A stretch of DNA of 64,000 bases, taken from positions 37,501-101,500 of the forward strand of contig MVGU01001197.1 in the NCBI GenBank assembly GCA_002005505.1. The letters are read 5' to 3'. The position numbers were made by a program, and so were the translations under genes. The stretch comes from Botryococcus braunii. Taxonomy: Eukaryota; Chlorophyta; Trebouxiophyceae. This document shows positions 23,284 to 34,581 of the stretch, in pieces. The notes below the pieces were generated by a model that did no database searches, was not told where the DNA came from, and saw only the letters and a list, made by a program, of their open reading frames with translations. Positions within the stretch are counted from its first letter, which is position 1. Every line of letters starts with the position of its first letter.

Positions 23284-24402
23284 ATGAAGGGGACTAGCAA
23301 AGTACCTTTTGGATTGTTGCAGCCCTTGCCTGTACCAGAGTCGCCTTGGGAGAGTGTTTCTTTGGATCTGGTGACAGACCTGCCATTGTGCTGTGGACAT
23401 GACTCCATCGTAGTCTTTGTCGATCGTTTGACCAAGTTGATTGTCTTAGCGCCTTGTTCTAAAACTGTGAATGCACCTCAGTTGGCTCAGATCTTCATTG
23501 ACACAGTATTTAGACGGTTTGGCATACCTACTTCCCTTGTATCTGACAGAGACCCTAGGTTTACTAGTCATTTTTGGAAGGCATTCATGTCGTTACTCGG
23601 CACGCAACTGAATATGTCTACTGCGTACCACCCTCAGACCGACGGTCAGACTGAGAGGGCTAATAGGACCGTTGAAGACATGCTGAGAGGGTTTGTGGGT
23701 CCCAGGCAAGATGATTGGTGCAAGTATTTGGCCATTGTGGAATTCGCTTACAATAATTCAGTACAGGCCACTACTCAGCATAGCCCCTCTTTCCTGAACC
23801 ATGGCAGAAACCCTCTTACGCCTTTGTCCACTGCTGTTCCTACGCGCTCGTCGGTGCCCGCCGTTGCTGAATATGTGGGGGACTTGCAGAAGGCTTTGCA
23901 TAGTGCCAAATCTAATATTTCATCTTCCCAACAGCGCCAGAAATACTATGCTGACAGGAAGAGGAGGGATCATCCTTTCCAGGTTGGAGATTCAGTGTTA
24001 TTGGCTGTGCGCCAAAACCAGCTCCCTCCTGGGTTGTCCTCTAAACTATCAGCTAAGTATATGGGCCCCTTCTGTATCCTGGAAGCTGTAGGTGTGAATG
24101 CATTTAAGCTGGAATTGCCTGCTGATTTTAGGATTCACCCTGTTTTTCATGTGTCTCAATTGAAGCCATACGTATCGTCCACTAACCCTACTGCAGAACC
24201 TACAAACCCTGGTCCTTTGTATACAGGCAGACAAGGAGATTACTATGAAGTGGAGACCATCCTGGGCAAGAGGAAATTTGGACGCTCTTGGCGCTTTCTT
24301 GTGAAATGGAAAGGCTGGTCAGATCATGATAATTCCTGGGAGGCGCTTCGGAATGTCAGGCACCTGACAGACCTTATCGCGGCTGCGCCAGTACTGCCAT
24401 GA
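23284..24402 (+). pseudogene. GYP2 integrase core, C-terminus and chromodomain
   Basis: Begins mid-integrase ([16 protein letters not shown]). It includes the core Asp residues ([20 protein letters not shown]) and the HPQTDGQTERANR Glu block, the INT C-terminal domain (GDSVLL, LSAKYMGPFCI) and a chromodomain (SWRFLVKWKGWSDHDNSWEAL) near 24280-24370. It ends normally at 24402. The zinc-binding INT N-terminus and RT are on the other strand at 25326-27890. This is an N-terminally truncated fragment without its own promoter or start. Confidence 0.87.
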
Positions 24403-24994
24403 CCTTGCTGGAGCAATGATTTCCTCTTGGCAGCCTGGATCTTCGCCGCATGGGTCTCTGTACTGCGGCTGCGCTTAGACTTGGGAGGGTGGGTTCTGGG
24501 TTGGGAGGGTTTGGGGCTGGGAGGGTACTCCTTATGGTGTTTGTTGCCTTGCAATTAGGCTCTGTGGACCCTCTTTCAAAAAGCAGTACAACACACAGTA
24601 CAGCATAAGGTACACTGTACCTTATTTTTCTGGCTTACTGTTCTACTGTACTTGGGTTGAATGATGGGGGGGGGGGGGAGTAATATGGATTGGGAGCCAT
24701 GCCCCTTGGAATCAACTTATAGTGGTGGACAGTTCTTCCCTAGATGCGACTTTCTATTGGAAGGGAAGGCCCTTAAAGGCCATCTTCTGTGCTACTGGAG
24801 GGAATTGTTCCTCTTTTCCCTGCCTGGAGTATCTTCCAATGTCTTGTTTCTCTGCAACTTGTAATTGACCCGATGTGTGTGGGTTAATTGCGCAAGATCG
24901 GAAGGGTTTCCTTTGCCTTTTTGATCTATCTTCATGATCTGCGTTTCATGAAGAAGGGCCCTTGCCCGTCATCTTCATTCCAAGGGGGAGGGAA
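24403..24994 (+). other. GYP2 3' untranslated region with purine tract
   Basis: No gene. Holds a TAAGGTACACTGTACCTTA palindrome near 24608, a run of ~14 G at 24665-24678, and a purine tract (AAGGGGGAGGGAA, 24982-24994) immediately before the LTR. Confidence 0.6.
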
Positions 24995-25209
24995 TGTAAA
25001 GACAGCCATTACCTTGTACTTCATATGCGTGCATGGGGAGATCCCGTACAGTTCTCTCTGGTTTTCATATATACTTAGATGAACGCGTACATTCTATAAT
25101 TGGCCGCTCTGCGTCGCATTTAAGACGAGAACTTCACGCATTGTAATGAGTCGCTATCTTCGTCTTCATGAACGGATCTCTTTGCCTCAGTCAAATACTC
25201 TTCCGCTGA
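24995..25209 (+). repeat. GYP2 LTR, plus orientation, 3' end missing
   Basis: 215 bp from TGTAAAGACAG, matching the complete LTR at 29506-29731 in reverse complement but ending at CCGCTGA without the terminal TTGCCATAACA. Nine filler bases separate it from an oppositely oriented partial LTR. Confidence 0.85.
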
Positions 25210-25218
25210 GCTACGCCG

Positions 25219-25324
25219 ATTATAGAATGTACGCGTTCATCTAAGTATATATGAAAACCAGAGAGAACAATACGGGATCTCCCCATGCACGCATATGAAG
25301 TACAAGGTAATGGCTGTCTTTACA
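25219..25324 (-). repeat. GYP2 LTR, minus orientation, partial
   Basis: 106 bp matching the first ~106 bp of the LTR. It is adjacent to a purine tract (minus strand GGGGGGGGGAA, 25325-25336) and to the truncated integrase of the minus-strand part. Together with 24995-25209 it forms a tail-to-tail LTR junction. Confidence 0.83.
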
Positions 25325-25325
25325 T

Positions 25326-27890
25326 TCCCCCCCCCATGCCAAACCGTCTAAATACTGTGTCAATGAAGATCTGAGCCAACTGAGGTGCATTCACAGTTTT
25401 AGAACAAGGCGCTAAGACAATCAACTTGGTCAAACGATCGACAAAGACTACGATGGAGTCATGTCCACAGCACAATGGCAGGTCTGTCACCAGATCCAAA
25501 GAAACACTCTCCCAAGGCGACTCTGGTACAGGCAAGGGCTGCAACAATCCAAAAGGTACTTTGCTAGTCCCCTTCATCCGTTGACAGCTAGTGCACTCTC
25601 TGCAGTACCGACGTACGGCAGACAACATGGCTGGCCAATAGAAGAACCTGCACACTTGCTCAGCAGTCTTGTGAGCGCCCAAATGGCCTGAAAAAGGTGT
25701 GCTGTGACACTCTGCTAAGATCCTCTCCCTCACAGGGCCTTCTGAAACATAAATCTTGTCATGCTCGGTATACAGCAACCCCCTTTTCCAACTCACGGTT
25801 CCCTGATCCAACAAACCAGGGACCTGTGGATCATTTTCATGACCCTTACTCAACTCTTCCAACAAGGTGTCTGACACAAGAGAGGAGACATGCAGAGTAG
25901 CTAAGTCTGCGCGCCGACTCAACGCGTCCGCGACCACATTATCAGTACCTTTGACATATCTAATGTCAGGCATGAACCTCATAATGTCAGTCAAAAAGCG
26001 CTCTTGTCGATCAGTACGCGTCGGTGCAGTTAAGAGGAATTTTAAAGCTTTTTGGTCAGTGTACACAGTAAACTTCCCCCCAATCAGCAAATGCTTCCAC
26101 TTACGAAGGGCGTGTACAAGGGCCAATAATTCTCTGTCATATGGAGCCAACTTTCGCTCACTGGGCTGCAGTTTCCTAGACTCAAAGGCGATCGGCTGCA
26201 GTCCCTTACCTTGATCTTGCTGTAACACACACCCAATAGCAAAGGCAGATGCATCCACATGCACGACAAAAGGTTTTTGCAAGTCTGGTGGGAGCAAACA
26301 AGGAGCAGTACACATCAGATGTTTCAATTCACGGAAAGCCTTCTCATGCAAGTCATCCCATTGCCATGGAGCATCCTTTTTAAACAACTCAGTAAGAGGG
26401 AAGGCAACATGAGCAAAGTGGTCTGCAAATGTATCATAGAACTGTAGAAGACCCATGAACGAACGAAGTTCAGACACACAGGTAGGGGTGGGCCAATTCA
26501 TGATAGCCTCAACCTTCTTCGGGTCCACCCTCACTCCCTCACTGGAAATGACATGTCCCAAATACTCCACCTCGGGTGCGCAAAACAAACACTTGGAGCG
26601 TTTACAGAAAAACTGATGGTCTCGTAGTGCCTGAAGTACAAGTCTCAAGTGTTGCAAGTGTTCCTCAAAAGACTTACTATATATGAGGATGTCATCTAAA
26701 TAAACCAGCACAAACCTGTCTAAGTAAGGCGCCAGAACAGTATTCATCACGTATTGAAACGTTGCGGGGGCGTTTGTCAGACCAAAGGGCATCACAGTAA
26801 ATTCATAGTGACCATACTTTGTCTTAAAAGCAGTCTTCTCTATACTATTCTCATGCATACGGATCTGGTGGTACCCAGAGGCTAAGTCAAGTTTAGTAAA
26901 GAGCTTACTACCACACAACTGCTCGAACATTTCATCGATACGTGGCAACGGGTGTTGGTTTCTTATAGTCAATTTGTTTAGAGCGCGATAGTCAATACAC
27001 AACCGCCAACCACCGTCCTTCTTGGGGACAAAAAGGATGGGAGCACCGTAAGGACTAGAGCTGGGCCTGATGTACCCTCGTTCCAGCAACTCCTGCAGCT
27101 GTGCCCTAAGCTCAGCAAGCTGAGCTCCCGACAGCGGGTAAATGCGGGAGGCAGGAGGTCGAGCACCAGATTCCAGGTGGATTTCGTGGTCTCCGACTCG
27201 AGGTGGTGGAAGACTGTCAGGCAAGCCTGATAGGACATCCGAGAACTCCTGCAACAAGTCCTCCAACCCCGGCTGGGCATGTATTGGTTCAGAATCCCGT
27301 TGTACATGTTTCAACTTGAGCACGTACAATTCTGTCAAATCAGAAGCAAATCTATCCAACTCTATGGCAGAAATCACATATTTAGGCGCATCAGAACGCT
27401 GACTACCCACCAAAACATGTGTGCTTTCACCATCAACAAGACAAACAGTGTTCAAGCGCCAATTTACCCATGGATTAAACGCTGTCAACCAGGGCTTTCC
27501 TAACACAACATCATAGATATGCAGCTCTGTAGGCAAACAATCCACTCGGAACTGAAACGACCCCACAGACAAGTCAACTGCACACACCTGATCAGCTACC
27601 TTGGCTCTACCATCAGCGAGGTTCACTGTCAACAACGAGTTGAGAGGCATAGTGGGTAAGACAAGAGCATGCATAAACTCTTCACTCACAAAATTAGCTG
27701 TAGCACCACTATCCAATAGCACCCTACATGCAACACCCTGCACCAATCCCTCAAACTGGATACACGTATGTGACAAGTCAGGAGTCGCTACAGTAAAATC
27801 TGCGCTCATCTGTGCAATATGATGAAGGGGCTGATAGGTGAGTTTACTAGGTACAGCTACAAGCCTAGTAATGACAGACACCTCAACCAT
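25326..27890 (-). pseudogene. GYP2 pol: protease, RT, RNase H, INT N-half (truncated)
   Basis: Long minus-strand frame. Protease [16 protein letters not shown] (near 27700), RT with [15 protein letters not shown] (near 26690), RNase [21 protein letters not shown] to [13 protein letters not shown] zinc-binding region [15 protein letters not shown] to [11 protein letters not shown], and the core start to VFRRFG. It then runs directly into the purine tract next to a partial LTR, so the last two-thirds of INT and the chromodomain are deleted from this strand. They occur inverted at 23284-24402. An in-frame TAG near 27948 separates it from the linker upstream. Confidence 0.88.
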
Positions 27891-27947
27891 GTCCCGCCCG
27901 AAAACACTCTTAACAGTGGGAGGCGCCTGAATCGCAGTAGATTCTCC

Positions 27948-28367
27948 CTAAAACTGCAGTAGAGATGTCCAAGGGATAACGATGGTCGCATGGCGTTGCT
28001 CCTGCAGTTCTGGCCCTACAGCCTCCCCACCTGTGGACCTGGGGCAAAGCAGTGTTACCCTATCCCCGGGAAGGGCCCGCGTAATCACTCTTTCCCAAGC
28101 CATGGGAGCAGCTTCAGAACTCAAGGAAACAACCAACTCATGGGATCCATCAACATGCGTCTCTCTACCCTCACACTGCTCACAAGCAGGGGTGATCAGC
28201 CCAAAATGGGTTTCAGACACAGGCAAGCGTTGCGAACTCGTCACATGAGTCACAACACTCTCAGAAAAGGTGCGTAGGTAGGTAACAAACTCGTCAAACG
28301 CGGGAAGAACCGGGATCCCTGTTTGAATCTCCATGGTACCAACACCTGTCACACCCCACAGCCACAC
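27948..28367 (-). pseudogene. GYP2 Gag-protease linker region
   Basis: Same frame as pol, with one TAG between them and TAA TAG upstream. It begins near MEIQTGIPVLPAFDEF and contains SFSESVVTHV-like and GDRVTLLCPR stretches. It corresponds to 56641-57000 of GYP3 (GIPVLYGLGN; GTRLTVLSCL). No catalytic motif is recognised. The zinc-knuckle-like PHCGKPGHNVDACW lies just upstream in the same frame, near 28430-28470. Confidence 0.6.
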
Positions 28368-28399
28368 CTATTAGGCAGCCGTTTTGTTTTTTACTTTTC

Positions 28400-29446
28400 T
28401 CATTTCAGGGTGTAAGACCCAGCATGCATCGACATTATGTCCGGGTTTGCCGCAGTGGGGGCGGGTAGGCTTATTAGCCTCCTTAGCCGGGGGAAAGGTG
28501 TGGGTTTGGTCTGGGATCCTCCGAAGGGAAACCCCTTCTGCCCGCCACCCTGAGGAGGGACACTTGCATGCAGATCAGATACTGCAACTGCAAGTGTGAA
28601 CACCTCTTCCAGCGTCTGCGGACGCTGCACCGTAATCGCCCTGCGCAGGTCATCCCGACACCCACGCTTAAACACAAACATTAACATCGCATCTGACATG
28701 CAATCAGGTGCTTTGGCCCTACACGCATTGAAATGCGCAACATACTCCCTCATGGACCGTTTTCCTTGTCTCATGACAAGAAAAGGCTCAAAGTAAGTAT
28801 CCGTCAGCTCCACTGGTCGGACGGCCTCCTGTAAAGCCTGCATGTATGCGTGGAACGTTGCCAATTCCACGGCTTGCCCTTTAGCTGCCAATTGAGTCCG
28901 TGAGACGAGCCAATCAAGAGCCTTGCCCCGTAGGAACATACTGGCCATATCAACGGCTACGTCTCTTGACAGATCTACACGATTCGCACGCAAGTACGTA
29001 CGAACTTGCAGAAAATGGGCATCCAACATGTCAGGATCTCCATAATACAACATGGGTTCAGGAAACTTGGTCTTCACAGCCGAGATGGGAACTTCCCTCA
29101 AGGTGGGGTCCGGAACCACAGGAGACGGTGCTGGGAAGACCATTCCACGCGAGCGCATCTCTGCCAGAAGAGATGCATCACTTAGACGGCTTGCATCTTG
29201 CACCACAGCACTGCCTGGGCGGCTCTCCGCCTCCTCATCAGTGGTGTCGAAAGTGGCTCCCGGGTCAAAGCCCCGAGCCAGCATCGACTCGTATAAAGGT
29301 TTGGAAACAAAAGTAGACACATCTACACGCTCAGGATCAACAAAATTCGGCCCTGAAGTGGGGATTCCAGCAGGAACCATCTGCTTCCTAGGCGTCGTAA
29401 AGCTGACCCGCTTGCGCGGAGCCCCTGTCCTGGTTCGTCTCATCAC
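28400..29446 (-). pseudogene. GYP2 gag
   Basis: Starts at ATG 29446 about 45 nt downstream of the primer site. The N-terminus is basic (RKRVSFTTPRKQ). The retrotransposon Gag region spans the middle (MLDAHFLQVRTYLRAN, MASMFLRGKALDWLVSR, MREYVAHFNACRAKAP). The frame is lost near 28500, so the CCHC-like knuckle reads in another frame. Gag binds the RNA genome and forms the particle. Most of the frame is intact. Confidence 0.82.
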
Positions 29447-29490
29447 AAACGCACCTAAGCCAAAGAAACAAGAAGATCAAGCGACAACTA

Positions 29491-29504
29491 TGTCGCCGAT
29501 ACCA
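29491..29504 (-). other. GYP2 primer-binding site
   Basis: On the minus strand TGGTATCGGCGACA lies one base after the LTR end. The same 14 bases occur at 55955 in GYP3. It is complementary to a tRNA 3' end in CGCCGATACCA; the implied 5' acceptor strand ATCGGCG fits an initiator tRNA-Met (A1:U72 type). Confidence 0.8.
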
Positions 29505-29505
29505 G

Positions 29506-29731
29506 TGTTATGGCAATCAGCGGAAGAGTATTTGACTGAGGCAAAGAGATCCGTTCATGAAGACGAAGATAGCGACTCATTACAATGCGTGAAGTTCTCG
29601 TCTTAAATGCGACGCAGAGCGGCCAATTATAGAATGTACGCGTTCATCTAAGTATATATGAAAACCAGAGAGAACTGCACGGGATCTCCCCATGCACGCA
29701 TATGAAGTACAAGGTAATGGCTGTCTTTACA
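29506..29731 (-). repeat. GYP2 5' LTR (complete)
   Basis: 226 bp, minus strand TGTAAAGACAG...CCATAACA; the only complete LTR of GYP2. The base after it resumes repeat unit 6 (ATCCCCATG). Confidence 0.88.
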
Positions 29732-30067
29732 ATCCCCATGTCCGATTCGACGGCATACGGAAATCTTAATGCCAAAGTTTGCCACCCCAATTGTTAAGCA
29801 ATAATTAATTAATAGTATATAACACGAAAGAATGTCCGGCATCGGAAGTTGCATGGCTCAACGGCCCACACTGGGCAAAGACATCGCTCCTAAAACGAGC
29901 CTGCCATCCCCAATGTAGAGCAGCACTTGATTCAAGATTTTGGTATTTAAGAATAATAACTAATTAGAATATGAATACGTTACGTTCTGGACGTTTGAAT
30001 GTGTGTGCCCGACGAAAATCGGGATATAGTGAAAGTCCGTCTTCGGCTATCCATGCAAAAACCCCTT
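29732..30067. repeat. Remainder of tandem-repeat unit 6
   Basis: 336 bp continuing the unit broken at 23277. The two parts sum to ~1500 bp, the normal unit length, so GYP2 inserted into an existing array. It ends ACCCCTT at the second TIR element. Confidence 0.9.
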
Positions 30068-30816
30068 CACTCCCCCAAATAAATAAGTACAATGGGTTTG
30101 CAGCTGGTCCGCAGACTCATTAGGCAGTGTCCCCCTTTGCCAAAAGCGTTAAATAGTCCCTAAGTAAGTATATTTTGTTGCGCAAACTGGAACTTTGCTG
30201 GTTTTAACTATTGAACGTAGTATTGCGCAAGCAACCAAAGGCCCCCAAAATCTGAGTTCCTTGACTTAGGCACGCTCGAACCCACATGCTTTAAGCCCGG
30301 TCCCCCATCAGACAAATAGCATTGCCGGGCCCGTGTGCCCAACATCGCCTCCAACAAGGAGTGAAGCCTCGAATAAAGCCAGCCCACCACATTGAAAATG
30401 CATACTTACTAAACTGTAGCTCCAAATGTGGAACCGAAAAGTGCTGAAAAGCGTGATTCGCAACTTAACCTTGGGACTGCTACAACGGAGCCAACATCCG
30501 GTACCCCACCATCCCCCTCCACGCACGTGTCCTCCACTCCCATGCAAATACTTTGCCTACTTTTAATTTAAAAGTAAATGCAAGCGGACCCAAGACTGAC
30601 CGGTTGTAGTTGGGCTACCCTTCTCTGCGGCTTGCGTCTTCACCACTCCTGTATGTGCCAAAGGCGCGAGATTTTTTCGGGGCATCGAGATAAGCTTTTG
30701 GACTGAAGCAGCCCACGTGGACTACACGTGATGGTACAGCCAGGTCCGGGCAACGCCTTTCAAGGGGTACAATCCGCGGTTGAAAAATCGATTGTACTTC
30801 TTTGTTTGGCGGAGTG
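30068..30816. mobile_element. 750-bp TIR element, copy 2
   Basis: 749 bp in the same orientation as copy 1, with few substitutions. It is followed by TCAA, the right target duplication of the BLOCK, and then COP2 LTR sequence. Confidence 0.75.
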
Positions 30817-31277
30817 TCAATCAAGACTCCGTCCTTTAGCTGTTTGGGAGACTTGATTGTACACTAAGATGGTTCACTTACAAACAAGCAATCAAACATG
30901 AACACATTACCAATACACACCCTGCGTCACCGCACCTGTAAGCAAGCAGACTGGTCGTAAGTTCGTGTCTCTCCAGCTACAGTCCTTGACGACTATCTGC
31001 TCTTTAGACACATGCAACTGCATGAACAAGACTGGCATCCTTATGTGCCCAGTATCTTTCCAAACCAGTTGCTCGACTATGCGGTGATCGCAGCTTTAAT
31101 AGTCCTTTCACACTAACGCGTAATCTAGATCAGATTGTACCTTATGTTCGAAAATAGACCTCATCCGAACGTGTCTCGAGGTACCTTATGTGGATAGTGG
31201 ACCCGTATCCTAATAATGTACATTTGAAGATCACCTAAAGCACAAGGCATTCTACAATGTATGTTCACAACTCAACA
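30817..31277 (-). repeat. COP2 3' LTR, right part
   Basis: Continues the LTR split by the BLOCK, ending CTCAACA at 31277 beside the COP2 purine tract (minus strand, 31278-31290). It includes copy 1 of the internal duplication; in LTR orientation it ends CTTACAG followed by GTGCGG. Two GTACCTTATG motifs are at 31137 and 31181. Confidence 0.88.
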
Positions 31278-31297
31278 CTTCCCCTTGCCTGCATGCT

Positions 31298-32985
31298 TTA
31301 TGTGTATCTTCTCAAACCTAGTGAATCACGATGACCAACAAACACGGGCTTAGCAAGTGGCTTGGTCATAATGTCAGCCACATTTCGAGCAGATTCTACA
31401 TAGAGGATATCTACCTGCCCAAGTGCCATAGCTTCCCTAGCATAGTGGAAGCTTACTGCAACATGCTTTGTGAGTTTGGAATAAAGGGGGTTCCGTAAAT
31501 TGGAAATGCATCCTTGGTTGTCACAGAAAATTTTGACCCTCCAAGGTGCAGCCCCGATCTCTTCCAAGAAGCCCCTAAGCCAGTTGGCTTCCTTCACAAT
31601 ATGGCCGGCTACCATAAACTCGGCTTGCACAGTTGATGTAACAACTGAGCTCTGCTTCTTGATTCCCCAAACCACGGCACTACCATAGACTGATAGAACA
31701 TAGCCAGTGGTGAAATACCTGTGGTCCAGGTCCCCAGCATAGTCGGCATCAACATAGCCATCTAGCTCAGGCCCCTTTCCACCCAGAGTAAGAGCTAATT
31801 CTCTCGTATCTCTCAAGTACTTCAGCACTCGAATGGCCTCATTCCAGTGTGAGGTAGTGGGTGTCATTCTATACCTTGACAACACTCCAACAGCCTGAGA
31901 AATGTCAGGCCGGGTCGTATTGGCAATATATAGCAACGATCCAATCAACTCACAGTATCGATGACCAGGTGGCAGTGGGGTACCTGCCCCATGTGACATA
32001 CCATCTGAGGACTCGGGTCTGCTGCTAGCCACGAAGTCCTTGGACATGGGGGTATCAACCACACGCCCATCATCAGCAACACCAAACTTTTCCACAAGAG
32101 CATCAATCTTGGGAGTGCAACTCATGGAAATAGTGCCCTGAACTCTATTACGTAGGACCTGACACCCCAGGAAATCATTTACCTCTCCCAAATCATGGAT
32201 GGTGAAGTCCTTCTTCAACAACTCTTTCCCCCACTCAATCTCTGCAACCACTCTGGAACTATGAGAAGATCATCAACATAAACAAGAATAAAGGACAGGT
32301 TGCCATCAGGGGCCCTCCTGATGTATACACCCGCATCACTCTTGCACACACTATACCCCATCACGCTCAACTTGTCGGTCAAGGTCTTGTGCCAAGCCCG
32401 TGGGGCTTGTTTTAGACCGTATAGTGCCTTCCTGAGCTTGCACACAACCCTCGTGTTGCCATTCTCAAATCCTGGTGGTTGGGTCACATAGACCTCTTCC
32501 TCCAACTCTCCATTGAGAAAAGCCGTCTTGATATCCACTTGGTGGATCTCAAGATTCTGTGTGGCAGCCACTGCCAGCACAGCCCTCCTTGCCCCATAGC
32601 TGCTGGTGGGTGCAAATACCTCCCCAACATCTATCCCAGGGATCTGTCTACACTCTTGGGCAACTAACCCCGCTTTAAAGCGAGTAACATTCCCATGTGC
32701 ATCAATTTTAGTGGAGAATATCCAATGGACAGGAATAACTTTTTGTCCATGTGGTCTGTCCACATACTCTAGAACCTCATGGGTATCAAGGGAATCCATC
32801 TCTTCCCTCATTGCTTGTTGCCAAAAATCCCACTGAGGGGAGCATTGGGCTTCCCTCGGGTTAGATGGCACGTGAACCTTTCCCAGCTTGACATAAGGTA
32901 CATTTTGTACCTTATGCTGAGACTCTGCAGTACTGTCAGCACTCCTGGGACTGTTGTCTTTTATATCCCTCTGATCCTGGTTCAC
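31298..32985 (-). pseudogene. COP2 reverse transcriptase and RNase H
   Basis: RT (HGQKVIPVHWIFSTKIDAHG, KAPRAW-type block, [12 protein letters not shown]) in 32215-32985, and RNase H (VDADYAGDLDHRY, STVQAEFM, CDNQGCISNL) in 31298-32251. The split is a one-base loss near 32246 compared with COP5, just after YVDD. The terminal stop lies by the LTR. Inactive without a shift. Confidence 0.88.
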
Positions 32986-33093
32986 AGAATAAGGTACATT
33001 TTGTACCTTATGTTGAGATCCTGCAGTACAGCCAGAACTGCCAGAGCCCTCGCTACTCTCTCTCTTGAACTGCCAGACTCATGCGCTCCACCA

Positions 33094-34581
33094 TTACAAT
33101 CTCTCACCTTTCTCAATGCAGGTGGAAGCAGCAGCTCTCTCTCTCTCTCTCCTGGACTCACACCTAGGTACACTACTCTTACTTTCCTGAGTTGCGCTCA
33201 TTGTGTCAGGCTGCACCCCATAAGCATGATTGGCTCCCAGCTCAACTTGGCTATGTGCTTCCCCTGCTGCTGGTACTTCTAGCCCACTACTCTCCTCGCT
33301 AACATCTTCTCCAAGCATAGCCTCCCCTGTCTCAACCTGCCTCTGCAAATCAGGGAGACCTACCGAGGGTGGCTCACTCACAAGTACCTGGCCTGAGCCA
33401 GGGTCATGCATGGGGACCCCTACTGAGTCCCTCCTAGCCTGGCGCTGTTCATAACGCTGATCCCTTGTGAGGGTGGTTCCTGGGGGAAGTCTATGTTGAG
33501 ACTTCCCCTGGAACCTGACCCCCTCCTGCATCTTCTGCAGTTTGTCCAGCTGCGAGTGCGCTTCAGCACCCCCCCGAGCTAAATTTTGAAGATGGCCCAG
33601 CACTGACCAGGACTGCTGTGAGGTCTATGAAGTGGCAGGGGAACCATCCTGGCTGCAGGGGGCTCCAGCCACAGGTCCGACTGAGCTCCTCACCCTGCTG
33701 TGATCCTCTGGAGAGCTGGCAGTGGTAGCAGGAAATCCAGTGGGCTTGCACTCCACCACTGGGTCATCCTCTGCTTCCCAAAAATTCACGGGAATGGCTG
33801 TTGGTGAGCTGGGGACATTGGAATGGCCTCCCCTGCCCTGAGAGGACGCTCCTGAGAGCCATTGAGAGGATCCTGGTTGCACCTTAGACATACCCACTCT
33901 CTCCCCCCCTCTCAAATGCTCAAGGAATGTAACGTCCCTGCTCTCTTTCCATACACCATTGCCTACGTACACTCTATAGGCCTTAGACTGTGGGCAATAC
34001 CCAGTGAACATGCCTGGAATGGTCTTTGGTCCAAATACAGACCGCTGACCCGGGGGAATGTGAACATGTGCCTCACAGCCCCATGTGCGCAAGGAAGCAA
34101 CATCAGGCTTTACCCCATAGAACATCTTAGTAGGGGTCAGAGGCCTGCCTGTGGTGGGGCCCACGTTGTAAAGCAGGGTGGCAGACTCCAATGCCTCCTT
34201 CCACAAGGAAGGGTCTGCTGCAGCGTGCACCAACAGGGTCCTTGTGCGCTCCTTCAGAGTCCGATTCATGCGCTCAGCAAGTCCATTTTGCTGAGGCGTG
34301 GATGGAGCTGAGGTCTCCATTTTAGTGCCCTGCTGAGCACAAAATTCTTTGAACTGCTGATTCAGAAATTCTGTCCCTCTATCAGATCTCACACACTTCA
34401 CCACTTTCTCATGAAATGTCTGCCAGTACTTCAAGAGCTCAATGAGGGCCTTGGGAATGGCTTCTTTCGACTTCACTGCCAATGAGGCTATCAAATGGGA
34501 TTTTTCATCAACAACAGTAACCCAAAAACGCTCTCCCGTGATTGCAGCTGGTGAAATGGGCCCCACAGTGTCCACATGCAC
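33094..34581 (-). pseudogene. COP2 integrase core/C-terminus and hinge
   Basis: 34581-33625 carries the core (HVDTVGPISPAAITGERFW, CVRSDRGTEFLN, STPQQNGLAERMNR) and the C-terminal part (LRTWGCEAHVHIPPG, GVWKESRDVTF). 33603-33094 is the Glu/Gln/Ser-rich linker towards RT, in another frame. Two palindromic repeats of TAAGGTAC type lie just downstream at 32885-33015. Confidence 0.84.

Larger units (their letters stand above)
23278..29731. mobile_element. GYP2: Ty3/gypsy chromovirus with inverted 3' part
   Basis: Inserted in unit 6 of the array (AGCATC|CCCATG split). The right part, 25219-29731 on the minus strand, has a 5' LTR, primer site, gag, PR, RT, RNase H, INT N-half, and then a truncated 3' LTR. 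The left part, 23278-25209 on the plus strand, has the INT core, C-terminus, chromodomain, purine tract and an LTR lacking its last ~11 bp. A ~240-bp INT segment (from MKGTSKV to RRFG) and LTR sequence occur in both halves, so this is not a plain inversion but an inverted junction with duplicated sequence. Confidence 0.85.
13857..30816. mobile_element. BLOCK: composite insertion bounded by TIR elements
   Basis: A 16,960-bp insertion in a COP2 LTR flanked by TCAA at 13853-13856 and 30817-30820; the intact site is visible at 37160 (ACTCAATCAAG). It begins CACTCCCCC and ends GGCGGAGTG. Both ends are direct copies of one ~750-bp TIR element, with a 1.5-kb-unit tandem array and GYP2 between. The simplest reading is macro-transposition using the outermost TIRs of two copies, like a composite transposon. 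An alternative is a single 750-bp insertion later expanded by recombination with an array-bearing copy. No transposase gene is visible. Confidence 0.7.

Noticed and set aside
25160..25218. tRNA-like GGCGTAGCTCAGCGGAAGAG on the minus strand
   Set aside because: Only a D-arm-like start is present; the rest is ordinary GYP2 LTR sequence plus nine filler bases, and no T-arm or acceptor pairing follows.
13588..31277. COP1 and COP2 as tandem elements sharing one LTR
   Set aside because: The 10 bases at 13602-13611 match the end of a different LTR type (357-366), and that LTR resumes at 37617. This shows COP2 is nested in the COP1 5' LTR, each element having its own pair.
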